The notes beneath the pieces were generated by a model. That model saw only the letters and a list, made by a program, of their open reading frames with translations. It was not told where the DNA came from and did no database searches. From contig CALDUY010000029.1 of NCBI GenBank assembly GCA_937923405.1, positions 99,692-163,691 of the forward strand: 64,000 bases of DNA. Reading direction: 5' to 3'. This DNA is from an uncultured Gemmataceae bacterium. GTDB taxonomy: Bacteria; Planctomycetota; Planctomycetia; Gemmatales; Gemmataceae. Within the stretch, counting starts at the first letter, position 1; every line of letters begins with the position of its first letter. Of this stretch, positions 39,391 through 48,465 are shown piece by piece. A program made the position numbers and the translations under genes.

Positions 39391-42108
39391 TTACTCCTCG
39401 CGGAAGAGTTGGCGGACATAACGGGCCAGCAACCGCCGTTGGTCGTCCGAGAGCTTACTCTTCCACGGTGCCATCGCCGTGCCCGGCACGCCTTCGGCGA
39501 GAACCTGTTCGGCGTAGCGGCGGGTCGGGCGAAGCTGCTGGAAGTTCGTCGGCGGAGGGACTACGCTGCCCGCGGAGAAGCCGATCCCGCCACCGTCAGT
39601 TCCGTGGCAGGCAGCGCAATTGGCGGTATACAGAGCCTGGGCGGTCGTCAGTTCCGACGGCGAAAGAACTTTGTCCGGCTGCTCTTGCCGTTCTTCCAGA
39701 GACTGAACGAAGACGGCCAAAGCTCGCAGATCGTTGGCCGGTAGATCGTGCCAACCAGGCATCGACGATCCTTTGACGCCGTTCCAGAGTACATCGCTTA
39801 ACGCTCGGTCGGAGAACGAGGCCGTGCGGAGGTCACGCGGTCGAGGCAAGAGGGCTTCGGCGGCTGGGCCGTCGCCCTTGCCGCCCGTACCATGACAGCC
39901 GACGCAATTGCGGGCAAACACTTCTCCGCCGCGCCGGGCGAAACGGTCACGCTCGCTGGGTTCCATCCGAGTGTTCAACAGCAGGCTGGGGCCTGGCGTG
40001 CGCGGGATAGCACAGTCGCAGAACATGCCGAGCCGCTTCTCCTCCTCCGGGTCCAGCCCCGGTAGCGGCTTCGGTCCGGTCAGCCCAGCCAACTTCGCCT
40101 CGCGTCCCAGCGACTCCAGGTAGGCCACCAGGTCCAACGCTTCTTGGGTCGGTCGGGTCGGCGAGCTATCGAACAGCCAGGGGTAGGGCGGCATGTTGGA
40201 ATCGGGTACAACGTGCCTTGGATTCCACAGGTGAACCAGGTGCCAATCGCGCGACCTTTTGCCATGCTCGCGGGCCAGGTCCGGCCCGACGCGGCGTGTG
40301 CCCCAGAGTTGCGGAAACTCGTTGGCTGTCTCCCATGCCTGGCTGGAGACCCCGAAGCGGCGCACGTCCTCCTCGGTCGAGCGGATCAGCTGGGAGTGGC
40401 AGTTGACGCAGCCCTCACGAATGTAGATGTGCCGGCCGCGCAGCTCGCTGGCAGACAGCGGCGGCAGGCCAGCAGGGCGGGAGTCGGCGAGCTGCCGATC
40501 GAGAACCTGATTGGGCCAAACAGCAAGCACCGCGAACGACAGCACGAAGAACCCCAACCCAGCCACCGCTGTGATCACATACGCCTGTCGCAGCCAAAGC
40601 AAGCCGGGCGTTTCTCCCAGAGCATCGGGTGGTTCCGAATCGGATACCGCGCCTGAAGGCGCGGTCCCCCTCACCCCCAACCCCTCTCCCCCCAGGGGCG
40701 AGGGGAGAAGAAGAGTCGCAGCGGCCGTCACCACCTCTCCCGTTGGGCCTGTGGTGACGCTCAGAGCCAGGGCCATAAATCCCAGCAAGATCGGTATCCC
40801 GGACAAGGTGCGGATCAGCCAGTACGGCTGCGACAGACGCACCGACTCCATCCAGGGAGCCTCGGATTGCCAGAGATGACCCTGCACCAACCCCGCTGCC
40901 GTCAGGTCCAGGACCATGATGCCCAGACCGAGGGTCAGCAGCCAGAACGCCCAGTTCGCCGCCCGGGCGTTGTAGCGCAGCCCCGGCGTCCGCTCCCAAA
41001 CGTGCAGCATGCCGCCGATCGCCGTGAAGGAGGCGAAGCCGATCATGGCCAGGTGGGAGTGACCGATCACCCAATCGGTGAAGTGGACGAAGCGGTTGAC
41101 CGGCATCAGCGCCTGGAGGGAGCCTTGGAGGCTGACAATCAGGTAGGCCACCGTCCCCAGCCAGACGAAGCGCAGCGGCGTTTCACGAGCCACAACACCG
41201 GCGGACAGTCGTAACGACAAGAGCAGATTCGTCACCACAATCACGACATCGACACCCTGATAGACGGAGGCGACGATAGCTCCCTGCTGCGCTTCCATCG
41301 GGATCGACGAGAAGACGTAGTGGTGCGTGCCGTTGAGTGGGTAGACCAAAAACAACAGCCAGAACCCAATCATCGACAGGAAGTGGCTGAAGATCGGTCG
41401 GCGCGTCGTGGCCGGAATCACCACATAAGCGACGGCCAAGGCCAACGGGGTGGCGTACAGGCCGACGGCGTCGTGAATCCACAACCCGCTGTAAGTCGCT
41501 CCTTTAGCCCCTGGCTCGATCTCCGGCACGAAGTTCCCCACGGGGTAGGCGAGTAAGGTGAAAACCAGGCCGCCGATCACGTACCAGCCGGCGACGTACA
41601 GTTCGGCCAGCCCGCCGCGCAGGAACGGCCAGACGAACTGGACACAGGCCAACAGCAGGGCAACGACGGCGACAGCGTCGCTGACCAGCGGGAACTCGCC
41701 CCACTCCAGCGGCTGGCTGACGCCGACCTGGACCAGCACCCAACCAGGTAGGACCAGCAATCCGTTCCAGACCACGAACAGAATCCAGCCCAGTGTGCGG
41801 CTGGTCACCGGTCGCTCGGCCAGGCGTGGCACTGCATAATAGAAGAACGCCAGAAAGGCGTTGCCCAGCCAGCCGAAGAAGACTCCTTGAGTGTGCGCGT
41901 AGCGCAGCCGGCCCCATGTAAGCCAGCTCGAATCGCCCAGCCAGTCCGGCAGATGGAACTTCGTCGCCATCACGATGCCGAGCAGAGTCACATAGCCGAC
42001 CATGACCAGGGCGGCGTAAACGTGGGCGCGGACCAAAGCCACTTCGGTCCACACGACCGGTGAAGCCGCCTGGGAAACGGGCTGCGAAGTTTCGCCAACA
42101 GTGCTCAT
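39391..42108 (-). CDS. ccoN: cbb3-type cytochrome c oxidase, CcoN-CcoO-diheme fusion (905 aa)
   Basis: Residues ~25-450 are CcoN with about twelve helices. Heme and copper ligands are visible: H72 (AHTQGVFFGW), H262-H263 (NGTHHYVF) for CuB, and H350/H352 (DWVIGHSHLAMIGF). Residues ~505-700 are CcoO with one helix and heme motif CVNCH at 567-571. The end is a soluble diheme part like the CcoP cytochrome, with CVGCH at 735-739 and CAACH at 831-835. Usually these are separate proteins. The enzyme would reduce oxygen with electrons from cytochrome c and pump protons. Between CcoN and CcoO (~465-490) a hairpin repeat is inserted in frame. It is part of a transcript that also carries SorAB. Confidence 0.93.
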   Translation of the reverse strand: MSTVGETSQPVSQAASPVVWTEVALVRAHVYAALVMVGYVTLLGIVMATKFHLPDWLGDSSWLTWGRLRYAHTQGVFFGWLGNAFLAFFYYAVPRLAERPVTSRTLGWILFVVWNGLLVLPGWVLVQVGVSQPLEWGEFPLVSDAVAVVALLLACVQFVWPFLRGGLAELYVAGWYVIGGLVFTLLAYPVGNFVPEIEPGAKGATYSGLWIHDAVGLYATPLALAVAYVVIPATTRRPIFSHFLSMIGFWLLFLVYPLNGTHHYVFSSIPMEAQQGAIVASVYQGVDVVIVVTNLLLSLRLSAGVVARETPLRFVWLGTVAYLIVSLQGSLQALMPVNRFVHFTDWVIGHSHLAMIGFASFTAIGGMLHVWERTPGLRYNARAANWAFWLLTLGLGIMVLDLTAAGLVQGHLWQSEAPWMESVRLSQPYWLIRTLSGIPILLGFMALALSVTTGPTGEVVTAAATLLLPSPLGGEGLGVRGTAPSGAVSDSEPPDALGETPGLLWLRQAYVITAVAGLGFFVLSFAVLAVWPNQVLDRQLADSRPAGLPPLSASELRGRHIYIREGCVNCHSQLIRSTEEDVRRFGVSSQAWETANEFPQLWGTRRVGPDLAREHGKRSRDWHLVHLWNPRHVVPDSNMPPYPWLFDSSPTRPTQEALDLVAYLESLGREAKLAGLTGPKPLPGLDPEEEKRLGMFCDCAIPRTPGPSLLLNTRMEPSERDRFARRGGEVFARNCVGCHGTGGKGDGPAAEALLPRPRDLRTASFSDRALSDVLWNGVKGSSMPGWHDLPANDLRALAVFVQSLEERQEQPDKVLSPSELTTAQALYTANCAACHGTDGGGIGFSAGSVVPPPTNFQQLRPTRRYAEQVLAEGVPGTAMAPWKSKLSDDQRRLLARYVRQLFREE
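40646..40708 (-). repeat. Hairpin repeats inserted in frame in the oxidase gene
   Basis: ACCGCGCC/GGCGCGGT is a perfect 8-bp hairpin (40646-40665). It is followed by a CCCCTCTCCC/GGGGCGAGGGG hairpin (40681-40706) of the type seen as intergenic repeats in many bacteria. The encoded peptide (PSPLGGEGLGVRG, then TAPSGAVS) is low in structure and sits between two oxidase domains. Confidence 0.7.
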
Positions 42109-42131
42109 GATAAGGTGTCTCTAGCAGTTCC

Positions 42132-42563
42132 TCAGGGCGGCGTCTGTCCGTGGACAACCGTTAGGTAGTGAACGATCTCGCGGGCCTCTTCCGGTGTCGG
42201 CAAAGCACCGTAGACAGTGACCATCTTTTGAACCACTTCCTGCCACTTCTTCTCGGGCAGCAGTGGCTGCGTGAAGGCCAGGCGAGGCGAATGGCAGATC
42301 GTGCAGTGGACCTGGAACTGCTCGCGGTATGGTCCAGGAGGTATCGCAAACTCCTCGTGAGGTAGATCCACTTGCACGAGCAATTCGGGGCGAGTCACGG
42401 CTTGCGACAAACCGGAAGTGTCCGTGGCTGGAGGAAGATATTGAATGCCAACGTAGGAGATCGCCGCGCCGGCCAAGAACAAGGCGACGAGCAGCGCGAC
42501 CATCGTTCGCCGTCGCTGCCGTGCGGTCGTCGGCGGGAGAGCTTGTTGTGTGGTTGGCGTCAT
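42132..42563 (-). CDS. Membrane-anchored monoheme cytochrome c, SorB-like (143 aa)
   Basis: A helix at ~20-42 (TMVALLVALFLAGAAISYVGI) anchors the protein. The heme motif CTICH is near residue 88, and a C-terminal helix (TPEEAREIVHYLTVVHG) completes a small class I cytochrome c. It starts 10 bp after the sulfite oxidase gene, so it is the natural electron acceptor of that enzyme and could pass electrons on to the oxidase encoded next. GAGG precedes the ATG. Confidence 0.85.
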   Translation of the reverse strand: MTPTTQQALPPTTARQRRRTMVALLVALFLAGAAISYVGIQYLPPATDTSGLSQAVTRPELLVQVDLPHEEFAIPPGPYREQFQVHCTICHSPRLAFTQPLLPEKKWQEVVQKMVTVYGALPTPEEAREIVHYLTVVHGQTPP

Positions 42564-42573
42564 CGTCTTGTCC

Positions 42574-43794
42574 TCACATCACCTCGACCACCACCTGTTC
42601 CACCACGTTGCGCATGTAGCCGGCCCGGTTCCAGCCTGCCACCAGCGGCTGTGTCTCTCCAGCGTTGCTGGTGGCCCGGACGTGGATCGGAACACGTCCA
42701 CGAGCAACAGGCTGCCAGCTAAACCGCCAGCGGCGAAACGAGTAGCGTCCCAGGTCGGCGTCCAGGCTCGCAATCTGCCAAGTCTGCCCGCCGTCCGTCG
42801 AGACCTCCACTTGCTTGATCCCACTGCCGCCATCAAACGCGATGCCGCTCAGCTCGCATGGCTGAGCAACGGCGACCTGTGCCCCGTCCTGGTGCGAGGT
42901 CAGGAAAGAGCGGACGTTCATCTTGTTAATAGGCACCGTCACCTGGGCTAGTTCGCTGGGTTTCTCGACGGCGTTGGCCGTGGTTGGAATGCGATACGCC
43001 TTGGCCATCCAGAACCCGTCGAACGGGTGCGGCAAGACGGTGATCTCGCTCAGGGCTTTGACCCAGTAGGTGGCGTACCAGCCGGGCACGACCAGCCGCA
43101 ACGGAAAGCCGTTCAAGAGCGGCAGCGGCTCGCCGTTCATCTCGTAGGCAAGCAACACGTCTTCGCGACGGGCCTCATCAACCGGCAGAGACTTGATGAA
43201 GTCGGGGATGGAAGGCAGCCCGCCGTTGTCCAGCCCATCGAAGGACACGTCCACCGCGCCGGCTTTTAGTCCAGCCCGCTGCAACAAATCGCGCAGTCGG
43301 ACCCCGGTCCAGCGGGCGTTGCCCATCGCTCCGTTACGCCACTGTGCCCCGGGCATTTGGGGTGTAAACAATCCCCGCGAATTTCCCGAACACTGGTTGA
43401 CGGCCACCACAGACACGGGCTCCATCCGCCGCAACTCGTCCAGCGACAACTCCAAAGGATGTGCAACGTGCCCGCGGACCCTGAGACGCCAGGTGCGCGT
43501 ATCCACCGCTGTCGGGATGATCTGGAGATGCCAGCGGACGTAAAAGGCGTCGTTAGGCGTCAGATCGTGCCGATAGGCGCTCCAGGGCGTTTCCAGGCAG
43601 GGCGGGCGGTCATTGATGACCCGCATCGGCACCTTGCCGGGAAACCGTAACGGAGCATCGGCAGGGAGAACTTCGGCGACTGGTGCCGCTCGACGGGAGC
43701 AGCCAGCCGGCAGAGCCGCCGAAGCTCCCGCCAGGGCCAGTCGGCGGAGCCACTCGCGGCGGTCGATCTCCATAGAGTCATTCGGTTGTGTCAT
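42574..43794 (-). CDS. Molybdopterin sulfite dehydrogenase, SorA-like (406 aa)
   Basis: An N-terminal Tat-like signal (DRREWLRRLALAGASAALPAGC) also offers a lipobox cysteine. The molybdenum domain contains VVAVNQCSGNSRG, whose Cys ligates Mo in the sulfite oxidase family, and LRLVVPGWYATYWVKAL. The C-terminal dimerisation domain is present (GGSGIKQVEVSTDGGQTW). It oxidises sulfite to sulfate in the periplasm, giving electrons to the cytochrome c encoded next. Position in the transcript after the persulfide dioxygenase fits its role of removing the sulfite formed there. The start ATG at 43794 has only a weak ribosome site. Confidence 0.9.
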   Translation of the reverse strand: MTQPNDSMEIDRREWLRRLALAGASAALPAGCSRRAAPVAEVLPADAPLRFPGKVPMRVINDRPPCLETPWSAYRHDLTPNDAFYVRWHLQIIPTAVDTRTWRLRVRGHVAHPLELSLDELRRMEPVSVVAVNQCSGNSRGLFTPQMPGAQWRNGAMGNARWTGVRLRDLLQRAGLKAGAVDVSFDGLDNGGLPSIPDFIKSLPVDEARREDVLLAYEMNGEPLPLLNGFPLRLVVPGWYATYWVKALSEITVLPHPFDGFWMAKAYRIPTTANAVEKPSELAQVTVPINKMNVRSFLTSHQDGAQVAVAQPCELSGIAFDGGSGIKQVEVSTDGGQTWQIASLDADLGRYSFRRWRFSWQPVARGRVPIHVRATSNAGETQPLVAGWNRAGYMRNVVEQVVVEVM

Positions 43795-43822
43795 CGCATC
43801 TAACTCGATGAGGCACGGCACC

Positions 43823-44815
43823 TCAGTGGGCCGGCACGAAAGCAAAACCTCGGGCCTGGAGATTGATGACCGCCGAGACAGCCGACGCTGCGACCTTCAC
43901 CTCAGCGCGAACCTTCTTCACATCGAGCTTTTTTCTCTCCAGGGACTGACCACAGACCAGAAATTTGACCCCGGCCTCCTTCAGCCGCTCCATCAGTTCA
44001 GCATGGGGATGGTCCTTTCCCGTCAGGGTGCGGTAGGCATCATCATCGAGGGCCGCTGACGTGGCGTCGCTGTGAAGGATCACAGTAACTTCGATGTCAC
44101 CAGGCTTCAGTCCAGCGACCCCGGCGAGGTTGAGCAGCACCGCCGCCCGCTCCAAACCTGGCAGCGGTTTGGCAGGATCCTTGTTCACAGCAGCCACGTC
44201 GAAGACGACCTTAGTCCCTTTCTTAGGAAGTTCCTCCGTGTCAGGCATAGGCACCACAGGGCCGTATCCCTTTATGACGGGCGAAATGAACCGAGATTTG
44301 GTTTCGGGGTCGGCGGCAGGCACGGCATGGACCTTGCGCGCCTCGTCGAACCCGTACTTGACGAACCGGCTGACCACCTCGGCGTGGGCCTGGATTAGCT
44401 TGACCGTGAAGGGATCATCGGACGTCTCCTTGACCCGGACGCCCTTCTCGGTCTTCTCCACGGTCATGGCGATTTTGGCGTGGTTTTTGAAGATCGCGAC
44501 GAACAACTCGTCCCAGAAGCGCAGCCCTTTGCCATCCTTGACGCGTTGGTGCATCGCCGCGACGTGCTCCTGGATCTTCTTCGCCACTTCCGGCTGGTCC
44601 GACTCGGTCAGCGTCTCCACTCCGTTGTCGAGCTTCTTGACCGTCCGTTGGATGTCCTTGTGGTGTTCGAGAAGGAAATGGAACACGGCCTGGTCCGCCC
44701 GCAGGGCGGGGTCCGGTCCCTTGCCCTGCGGCGGATCGGCGTGGCTGGGCGAGCCTAGGGCCACTACGGCAAGAGCGATCAGCAGAGCCACGACCGTTAC
44801 CCTTGACCTGTGCAT
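43823..44815 (-). CDS. Secreted DsrE-like sulfurtransferase with an N-terminal helical domain (330 aa)
   Basis: Residues 1-26 are a signal peptide. The C-terminal ~130 residues match DsrE/F-like proteins: GDIEVTVILHSDATSAALDD, then HPHAELMERLKEAGVKFLVC with a conserved Cys, and SAVSAVINLQARGFAFVP. The middle ~130 residues (VFHFLLEHHKDIQRTVKKL onward) are a helical domain with several His pairs that I do not recognise. DsrE proteins carry sulfane sulfur on Cys, so this could pass persulfide between the sulfide-oxidising enzymes. I took the ATG at 44815, with GAGGAA before it. Confidence 0.85.
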   Translation of the reverse strand: MHRSRVTVVALLIALAVVALGSPSHADPPQGKGPDPALRADQAVFHFLLEHHKDIQRTVKKLDNGVETLTESDQPEVAKKIQEHVAAMHQRVKDGKGLRFWDELFVAIFKNHAKIAMTVEKTEKGVRVKETSDDPFTVKLIQAHAEVVSRFVKYGFDEARKVHAVPAADPETKSRFISPVIKGYGPVVPMPDTEELPKKGTKVVFDVAAVNKDPAKPLPGLERAAVLLNLAGVAGLKPGDIEVTVILHSDATSAALDDDAYRTLTGKDHPHAELMERLKEAGVKFLVCGQSLERKKLDVKKVRAEVKVAASAVSAVINLQARGFAFVPAH

Positions 44816-44865
44816 CGGAGTTCCTCGAACGAGTGGCTGGTTACCCATCGCATTTCCTACTGGCT

Positions 44866-46413
44866 TTAACTTCGTTCTGTGTCCGTGCCTCGGCCTGCCA
44901 CCTTCGGCTTCTCCACTGGATAGCCCGCTGCCGTCCAGGCCTTATAACTGCCCGGCACGTTGTAGACCGTGAAGCCGTGTTGCTTGAGGATGCCCGTGGC
45001 AATGCTAGAGCGATAGCCACTAGCACAGTAGACGACCACCGGTTTATTCTTGTCCAGCCGGTCGAGCTTCTTGGCCAGCTCCGGCAGGAAGATGTACTTG
45101 GCCCCAGGAAGATGCCCCATATCCCATTCGACCGGCAGTCGCACGTCGAGAAGCTGCATGTCCTTCGTCGGAAACGTCTTCCGCACCTGATGGACGGTCA
45201 TTGTCGGGATAGTATCCAGCGGCAGCCCCTCCTGGATCCAGGCGTCCATACCTCCCCGAAGGACTCCGGCGAACGTCGTGTAACCGACTCGGATGAACCA
45301 GCGTAACACTTCGGGCAGGTCACCTTCCTTGCCCAACACCAGCGCGATGGGACGGTCGGGATCGAGCATCCAGCCGGCCCACATCGACAGGTCGGCCTTC
45401 GGCCCGATGTTGAGCGCTCCGGGGATGTGACCGCCGGCATAGGCCAGCATCTGACGGTTGTCGATGAGCTGCACGTCGCCTTTCTCGACGAGGCCCTTGA
45501 AACCCTTGGGCGAGTACCACTCGACCTTGGGTAGGCCCTTGAGTACCTCCGGCCCCGCTGCATTGATCTTCTTCATTCGAGGCCAGTAGTAGGGAACAGG
45601 CGGCTGAGAGAAGAGCAGCCAGTCGATGAACTTGGCCTCGTCCTTAAACTGCAGGGCAGGGTTCTTCGCCCGTTCCAGGCCGAGAGTCGAGTCGCGCTCG
45701 GCGATGTTCGAGCCGCACGGCGAGCCGGCCCCGTGAGCGGGGAAGATCGGCACGGCGTCAGGCAAGCCCGCATAGCCCTTCTGGATCGTCTGGAAAAGAA
45801 TCTTGGCCAGCCACTCGGTGTTCTCGGTGCCGAGCAGGTCGGGCCGACCGACCGCATCGACAAACAGGAAGTCGCCGGTGAACAGTCCCCAAGGTTTATC
45901 CTTGGCGGTCTTCTCGGCAGCCAGGTAGGAGATATGTTCCGGCGTGTGCCCCGGCGTGTGCAGCACAGTCAAGGTGATGTTGCCCAGGTCGATTTGCATC
46001 TTGTGCCGCAGCGGCTCGACGGGGAAACCATAAGTGGCCCCACCTTCGACCGAGGCGTAGACCTTGGCCGTGCCAGTGCGGTCCGCCAGCTCACGGCTGC
46101 CGGAGACGAAGTCGGCGTGAATGTGCGTCTCCAGAGCGTGGGTAATCTTGAGTTTGTGCTTGGCGGCCAGTTCGAGGAACACTTCCACGTCGCGCCGCGG
46201 GTCGATCACCGCAGCAGTGCCAGACTTCTTGTCGCCGACAAAGTAGGAGATGAGCGCCAGCCCGTCGGTACGAACCGGCTCGAAGATCACGTCGTCCGAA
46301 TGACGGAATCGATCGGCTTCCGCAGCTCGGACGAGGCTGCTGAGGTGAGGGAGAAACAGTGTGCCTAGACCGATGCCACCGGCGTGGGCCAAGAACTCGC
46401 GTCGCGTCGACAT
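44866..46413 (-). CDS. Persulfide dioxygenase - rhodanese fusion, exported (515 aa)
   Basis: The start at ATG 46413 is set by GGAGAG before it and by the Tat signal beginning STRREFLAHAGG. The metallo-beta-lactamase-fold dioxygenase (~45-300) has ETHIHADFVSG, HTPGHTPEH, GDFLFVDAVGRPDL and FPAHGAGSPCG, the metal ligands of ETHE1-type enzymes that turn persulfide into sulfite. Two rhodanese domains follow. The first has lost its cysteine (ALVLGKEGD); the second keeps it (VVYCASGYRSS). It heads the transcript PDO-DsrE-SorA-SorB-CcoNOP-small protein and has an ECF-type site upstream. Confidence 0.9.
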   Translation of the reverse strand: MSTRREFLAHAGGIGLGTLFLPHLSSLVRAAEADRFRHSDDVIFEPVRTDGLALISYFVGDKKSGTAAVIDPRRDVEVFLELAAKHKLKITHALETHIHADFVSGSRELADRTGTAKVYASVEGGATYGFPVEPLRHKMQIDLGNITLTVLHTPGHTPEHISYLAAEKTAKDKPWGLFTGDFLFVDAVGRPDLLGTENTEWLAKILFQTIQKGYAGLPDAVPIFPAHGAGSPCGSNIAERDSTLGLERAKNPALQFKDEAKFIDWLLFSQPPVPYYWPRMKKINAAGPEVLKGLPKVEWYSPKGFKGLVEKGDVQLIDNRQMLAYAGGHIPGALNIGPKADLSMWAGWMLDPDRPIALVLGKEGDLPEVLRWFIRVGYTTFAGVLRGGMDAWIQEGLPLDTIPTMTVHQVRKTFPTKDMQLLDVRLPVEWDMGHLPGAKYIFLPELAKKLDRLDKNKPVVVYCASGYRSSIATGILKQHGFTVYNVPGSYKAWTAAGYPVEKPKVAGRGTDTERS

Positions 46414-46488
46414 ATGCAACTCTCCAGGTTCTGGAATGACTCGATTAGATTCCAAGGATTCTCTCATCGGGGCGGTGCTATTTGTTTG

Positions 46489-46514
46489 GATCCGTGCAGC
46501 GTAAGAAAGTTACA
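46489..46514 (-). promoter_or_regulatory. ECF-type promoter, persulfide dioxygenase/sulfite/oxidase operon
   Basis: TGTAACTT, 13 bases, GGATC on the minus strand, 76 bases before the first start codon. Identical in both blocks to the copies at 47749 and 49774. Confidence 0.8.
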
Positions 46515-46537
46515 CCCTGTGCCGATTGGCCGAGATT

Positions 46538-47158
46538 TCAGGATCCCACTGAGACCTTCTCCGTCAAAGCTAGCCGCTGAGCAGGCGGCGGGGGCGTCGT
46601 ATGGACCGACGCCGTCCCACGGTGGCGTTCCCAGACCTCCAAGCCGATGAACAGAACCAGGGAAACCAAGGTCAGTCCCGCGAGAATTATCCAGGGCGAC
46701 ACTCCCAGAAGCGTTGGCCAGGTCAGCGGTCCCAGGTCGACCGATCGGGGCAGTCCGGCCAGAAGCCCATAGGTTTCGGCCTGAAGGAACGCGCCGACGA
46801 GCATACCCAGAAGGCCTGCCATCGCTCGCCAGTTCCGCTCTCCCAGGGCGGCGACTGCCGTTCCCGGGCATAAGCCCAACAGCACCATGCCGACGCCGAA
46901 GATCAGGCCGCCTAACACATTGGCCACGAGGAGCGCGGGCTTGACAGAGAGCTTAGCCAATTCTTGCTCGGCGAGGAAATACACCCCCACGCCGCCGACT
47001 ACGATGGCGGTCAGCATCGTCTTAAGGACGGTAAAATCCTTGAGACGGAATTGATTGACGATGACCTCATACTTGGTGACTCCGCCTTTCTGAAGCAGGA
47101 AGCCGAATACCAAGCCAGTGAAGAGTCCTAGACCAATCACAGTCCACGATTCAAACAT
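46538..47158 (-). CDS. YeeE/YedE-family sulfur-compound transporter half (DUF6691-like, 206 aa)
   Basis: Four to five helices, with GFLLQKGGVTKYEVI near the start and VGMVLLGLCPGTAVAALGE in the middle. The Cys-Pro motif is the hallmark of this half of two-gene YeeE/YedE carriers, which move thiosulfate or related sulfur compounds. It begins 3 bases after the stop of its partner gene. It lies inside the sulfur island. Confidence 0.87.
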   Translation of the reverse strand: MFESWTVIGLGLFTGLVFGFLLQKGGVTKYEVIVNQFRLKDFTVLKTMLTAIVVGGVGVYFLAEQELAKLSVKPALLVANVLGGLIFGVGMVLLGLCPGTAVAALGERNWRAMAGLLGMLVGAFLQAETYGLLAGLPRSVDLGPLTWPTLLGVSPWIILAGLTLVSLVLFIGLEVWERHRGTASVHTTPPPPAQRLALTEKVSVGS

Positions 47159-47161
47159 GAC

Positions 47162-47686
47162 TCAAGCTCCCTTGCGAAAGAGGACAAAGGCCGTCGCCAA
47201 CCCCGAGGCAAACAACGACAAGAAGAAGGCCCAGCTGGAAACCGCCAATTGCAGCGATCCGCTGATGCCGTGGCCACTGGTGCAACCGCCGGCCAACCGC
47301 GCTCCGTAGATGAGGATGACTCCGCCGAGGAAGGCCAGGGCGTAGGCTTTCCACCGGCTCGGACCGAATCGTTGGACCCACAGCTCGGGCAGTTGCGCGC
47401 CGCTTTGGTCTCGGGCCAACCACGCACTGATCGCCGCTCCCAAGATCAGCCCGACAAAGATAGCCACCTCCCAGCCGATGGCCGTGGGAATCTTGTAGTC
47501 CGCGAAGTAGGCGACCTCTTTGGCATGGTCCGGGGCGACTGCCTCCTCCACAAGACGGACCGCCTGTGAGAAATTGGTGGAGACCCCCAGCGCTTTGTGA
47601 GCCACGCCGAACGTGAACCAGGTCAACACTCCCAAAAGCGTCCCAACGACATAGGACGACCAACGTTTCATGCGAAACGGATTCAT
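47162..47686 (-). CDS. YeeE/YedE-family sulfur-compound transporter half (174 aa)
   Basis: Helices include VGTLLGVLTWFTFGVAHKAL, a central EVAIFVGLILGAAISAWLA and LAGGCTSGHGISG, whose Cys motif defines this half of the carrier. It would form one channel with the next gene. GGAGGGAAA precedes the ATG, and an ECF-type site lies 63 bases upstream. Confidence 0.87.
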   Translation of the reverse strand: MNPFRMKRWSSYVVGTLLGVLTWFTFGVAHKALGVSTNFSQAVRLVEEAVAPDHAKEVAYFADYKIPTAIGWEVAIFVGLILGAAISAWLARDQSGAQLPELWVQRFGPSRWKAYALAFLGGVILIYGARLAGGCTSGHGISGSLQLAVSSWAFFLSLFASGLATAFVLFRKGA

Positions 47687-47748
47687 CAGTTTCCCTCCGG
47701 GTGAATGGTTTTTTCAGAGTCCGCGATATGCCTTCCTCTGACTACTTT

Positions 47749-47774
47749 GATCCAAAAGCTGGCAGGAAGTTACA
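47749..47774 (-). promoter_or_regulatory. ECF-type promoter, YeeE/YedE operon
   Basis: TGTAACTT, 13 bases, GGATC on the minus strand, in the 93-bp gap between the DUF3365 gene and the carrier genes. Confidence 0.8.
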
Positions 47775-47779
47775 TCAAT

Positions 47780-48379
47780 TCACCCGGGTGGAACCTCCAC
47801 CCAGAACCACCCCCGAAGGTCTCCCTCGGCGAACCCCGTCGCCTGATCGTCTGGGTAACGGGCTTTCAGCGCAGTGCGGACCTCGGCCGGGATGGCCTCC
47901 GCCGCCCCGTGGCACGTCAGACACTGCTCCTTCAAGCGAATGGGGAGCAGAGCGCCCAGCCGGCCGTCGGGGTGGGCCAAGGCGGACGGTCCCTCGGTTC
48001 GGGCCTCGACCAGGGCCGTTGCCCACGCGGGCGGCAGGTTCTTTGGGTTGCGCAGCTTCCAGGACGTGCGGCCAATGGAAAGGCCCCGCGCCTCACCTAC
48101 TGCCCGGGCGATCTTCGGTGCCTCTTGCTGACAGACGCTGATTGCGCTCGCTGTCCCTTGCTGCTCGATTGCGGCCTGCAACCGCGTCATCAGTTGGCCG
48201 AACAGGTCGTCGCGGGCGGCCACGGCTCGCTCCCACTGAGCACGCTGCGTGGGCGATAACTGATCAGGAGAGAGTGAAGCCCATTGCCCAGACGAACTTC
48301 GCGTTCGCGCGCAGCCCGGTCCCAGCATGGCCACGCTCAGTCCGATCAACGTGATCAGCAAAATTTCCCCATGTCGCAT
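47780..48379 (-). CDS. DUF3365 (Tll0287-like) heme-binding lipoprotein (199 aa)
   Basis: A lipoprotein signal ends at MLGPGC. The domain has the plan of Tll0287/DUF3365 proteins, with GRTSWKLRNPKNLPPAWA and a c-type heme motif CLTCH near residue 153, followed by the closing GFAEGDLRGWFWVEV. It is a periplasmic single-heme protein, perhaps a sensor or electron carrier. It follows the sqr gene by 86 bp in the same direction, so it may take part in sulfide oxidation. Confidence 0.85.
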   Translation of the reverse strand: MRHGEILLITLIGLSVAMLGPGCARTRSSSGQWASLSPDQLSPTQRAQWERAVAARDDLFGQLMTRLQAAIEQQGTASAISVCQQEAPKIARAVGEARGLSIGRTSWKLRNPKNLPPAWATALVEARTEGPSALAHPDGRLGALLPIRLKEQCLTCHGAAEAIPAEVRTALKARYPDDQATGFAEGDLRGWFWVEVPPG

Positions 48380-48465
48380 CTTTCACCCTCTTTGGATGGC
48401 AGCTCATCGTTCGCCTCGTCCTCTATATCTCGAGCCTCCGATCTGCCCCTGCCCCGCCGCGGTCG

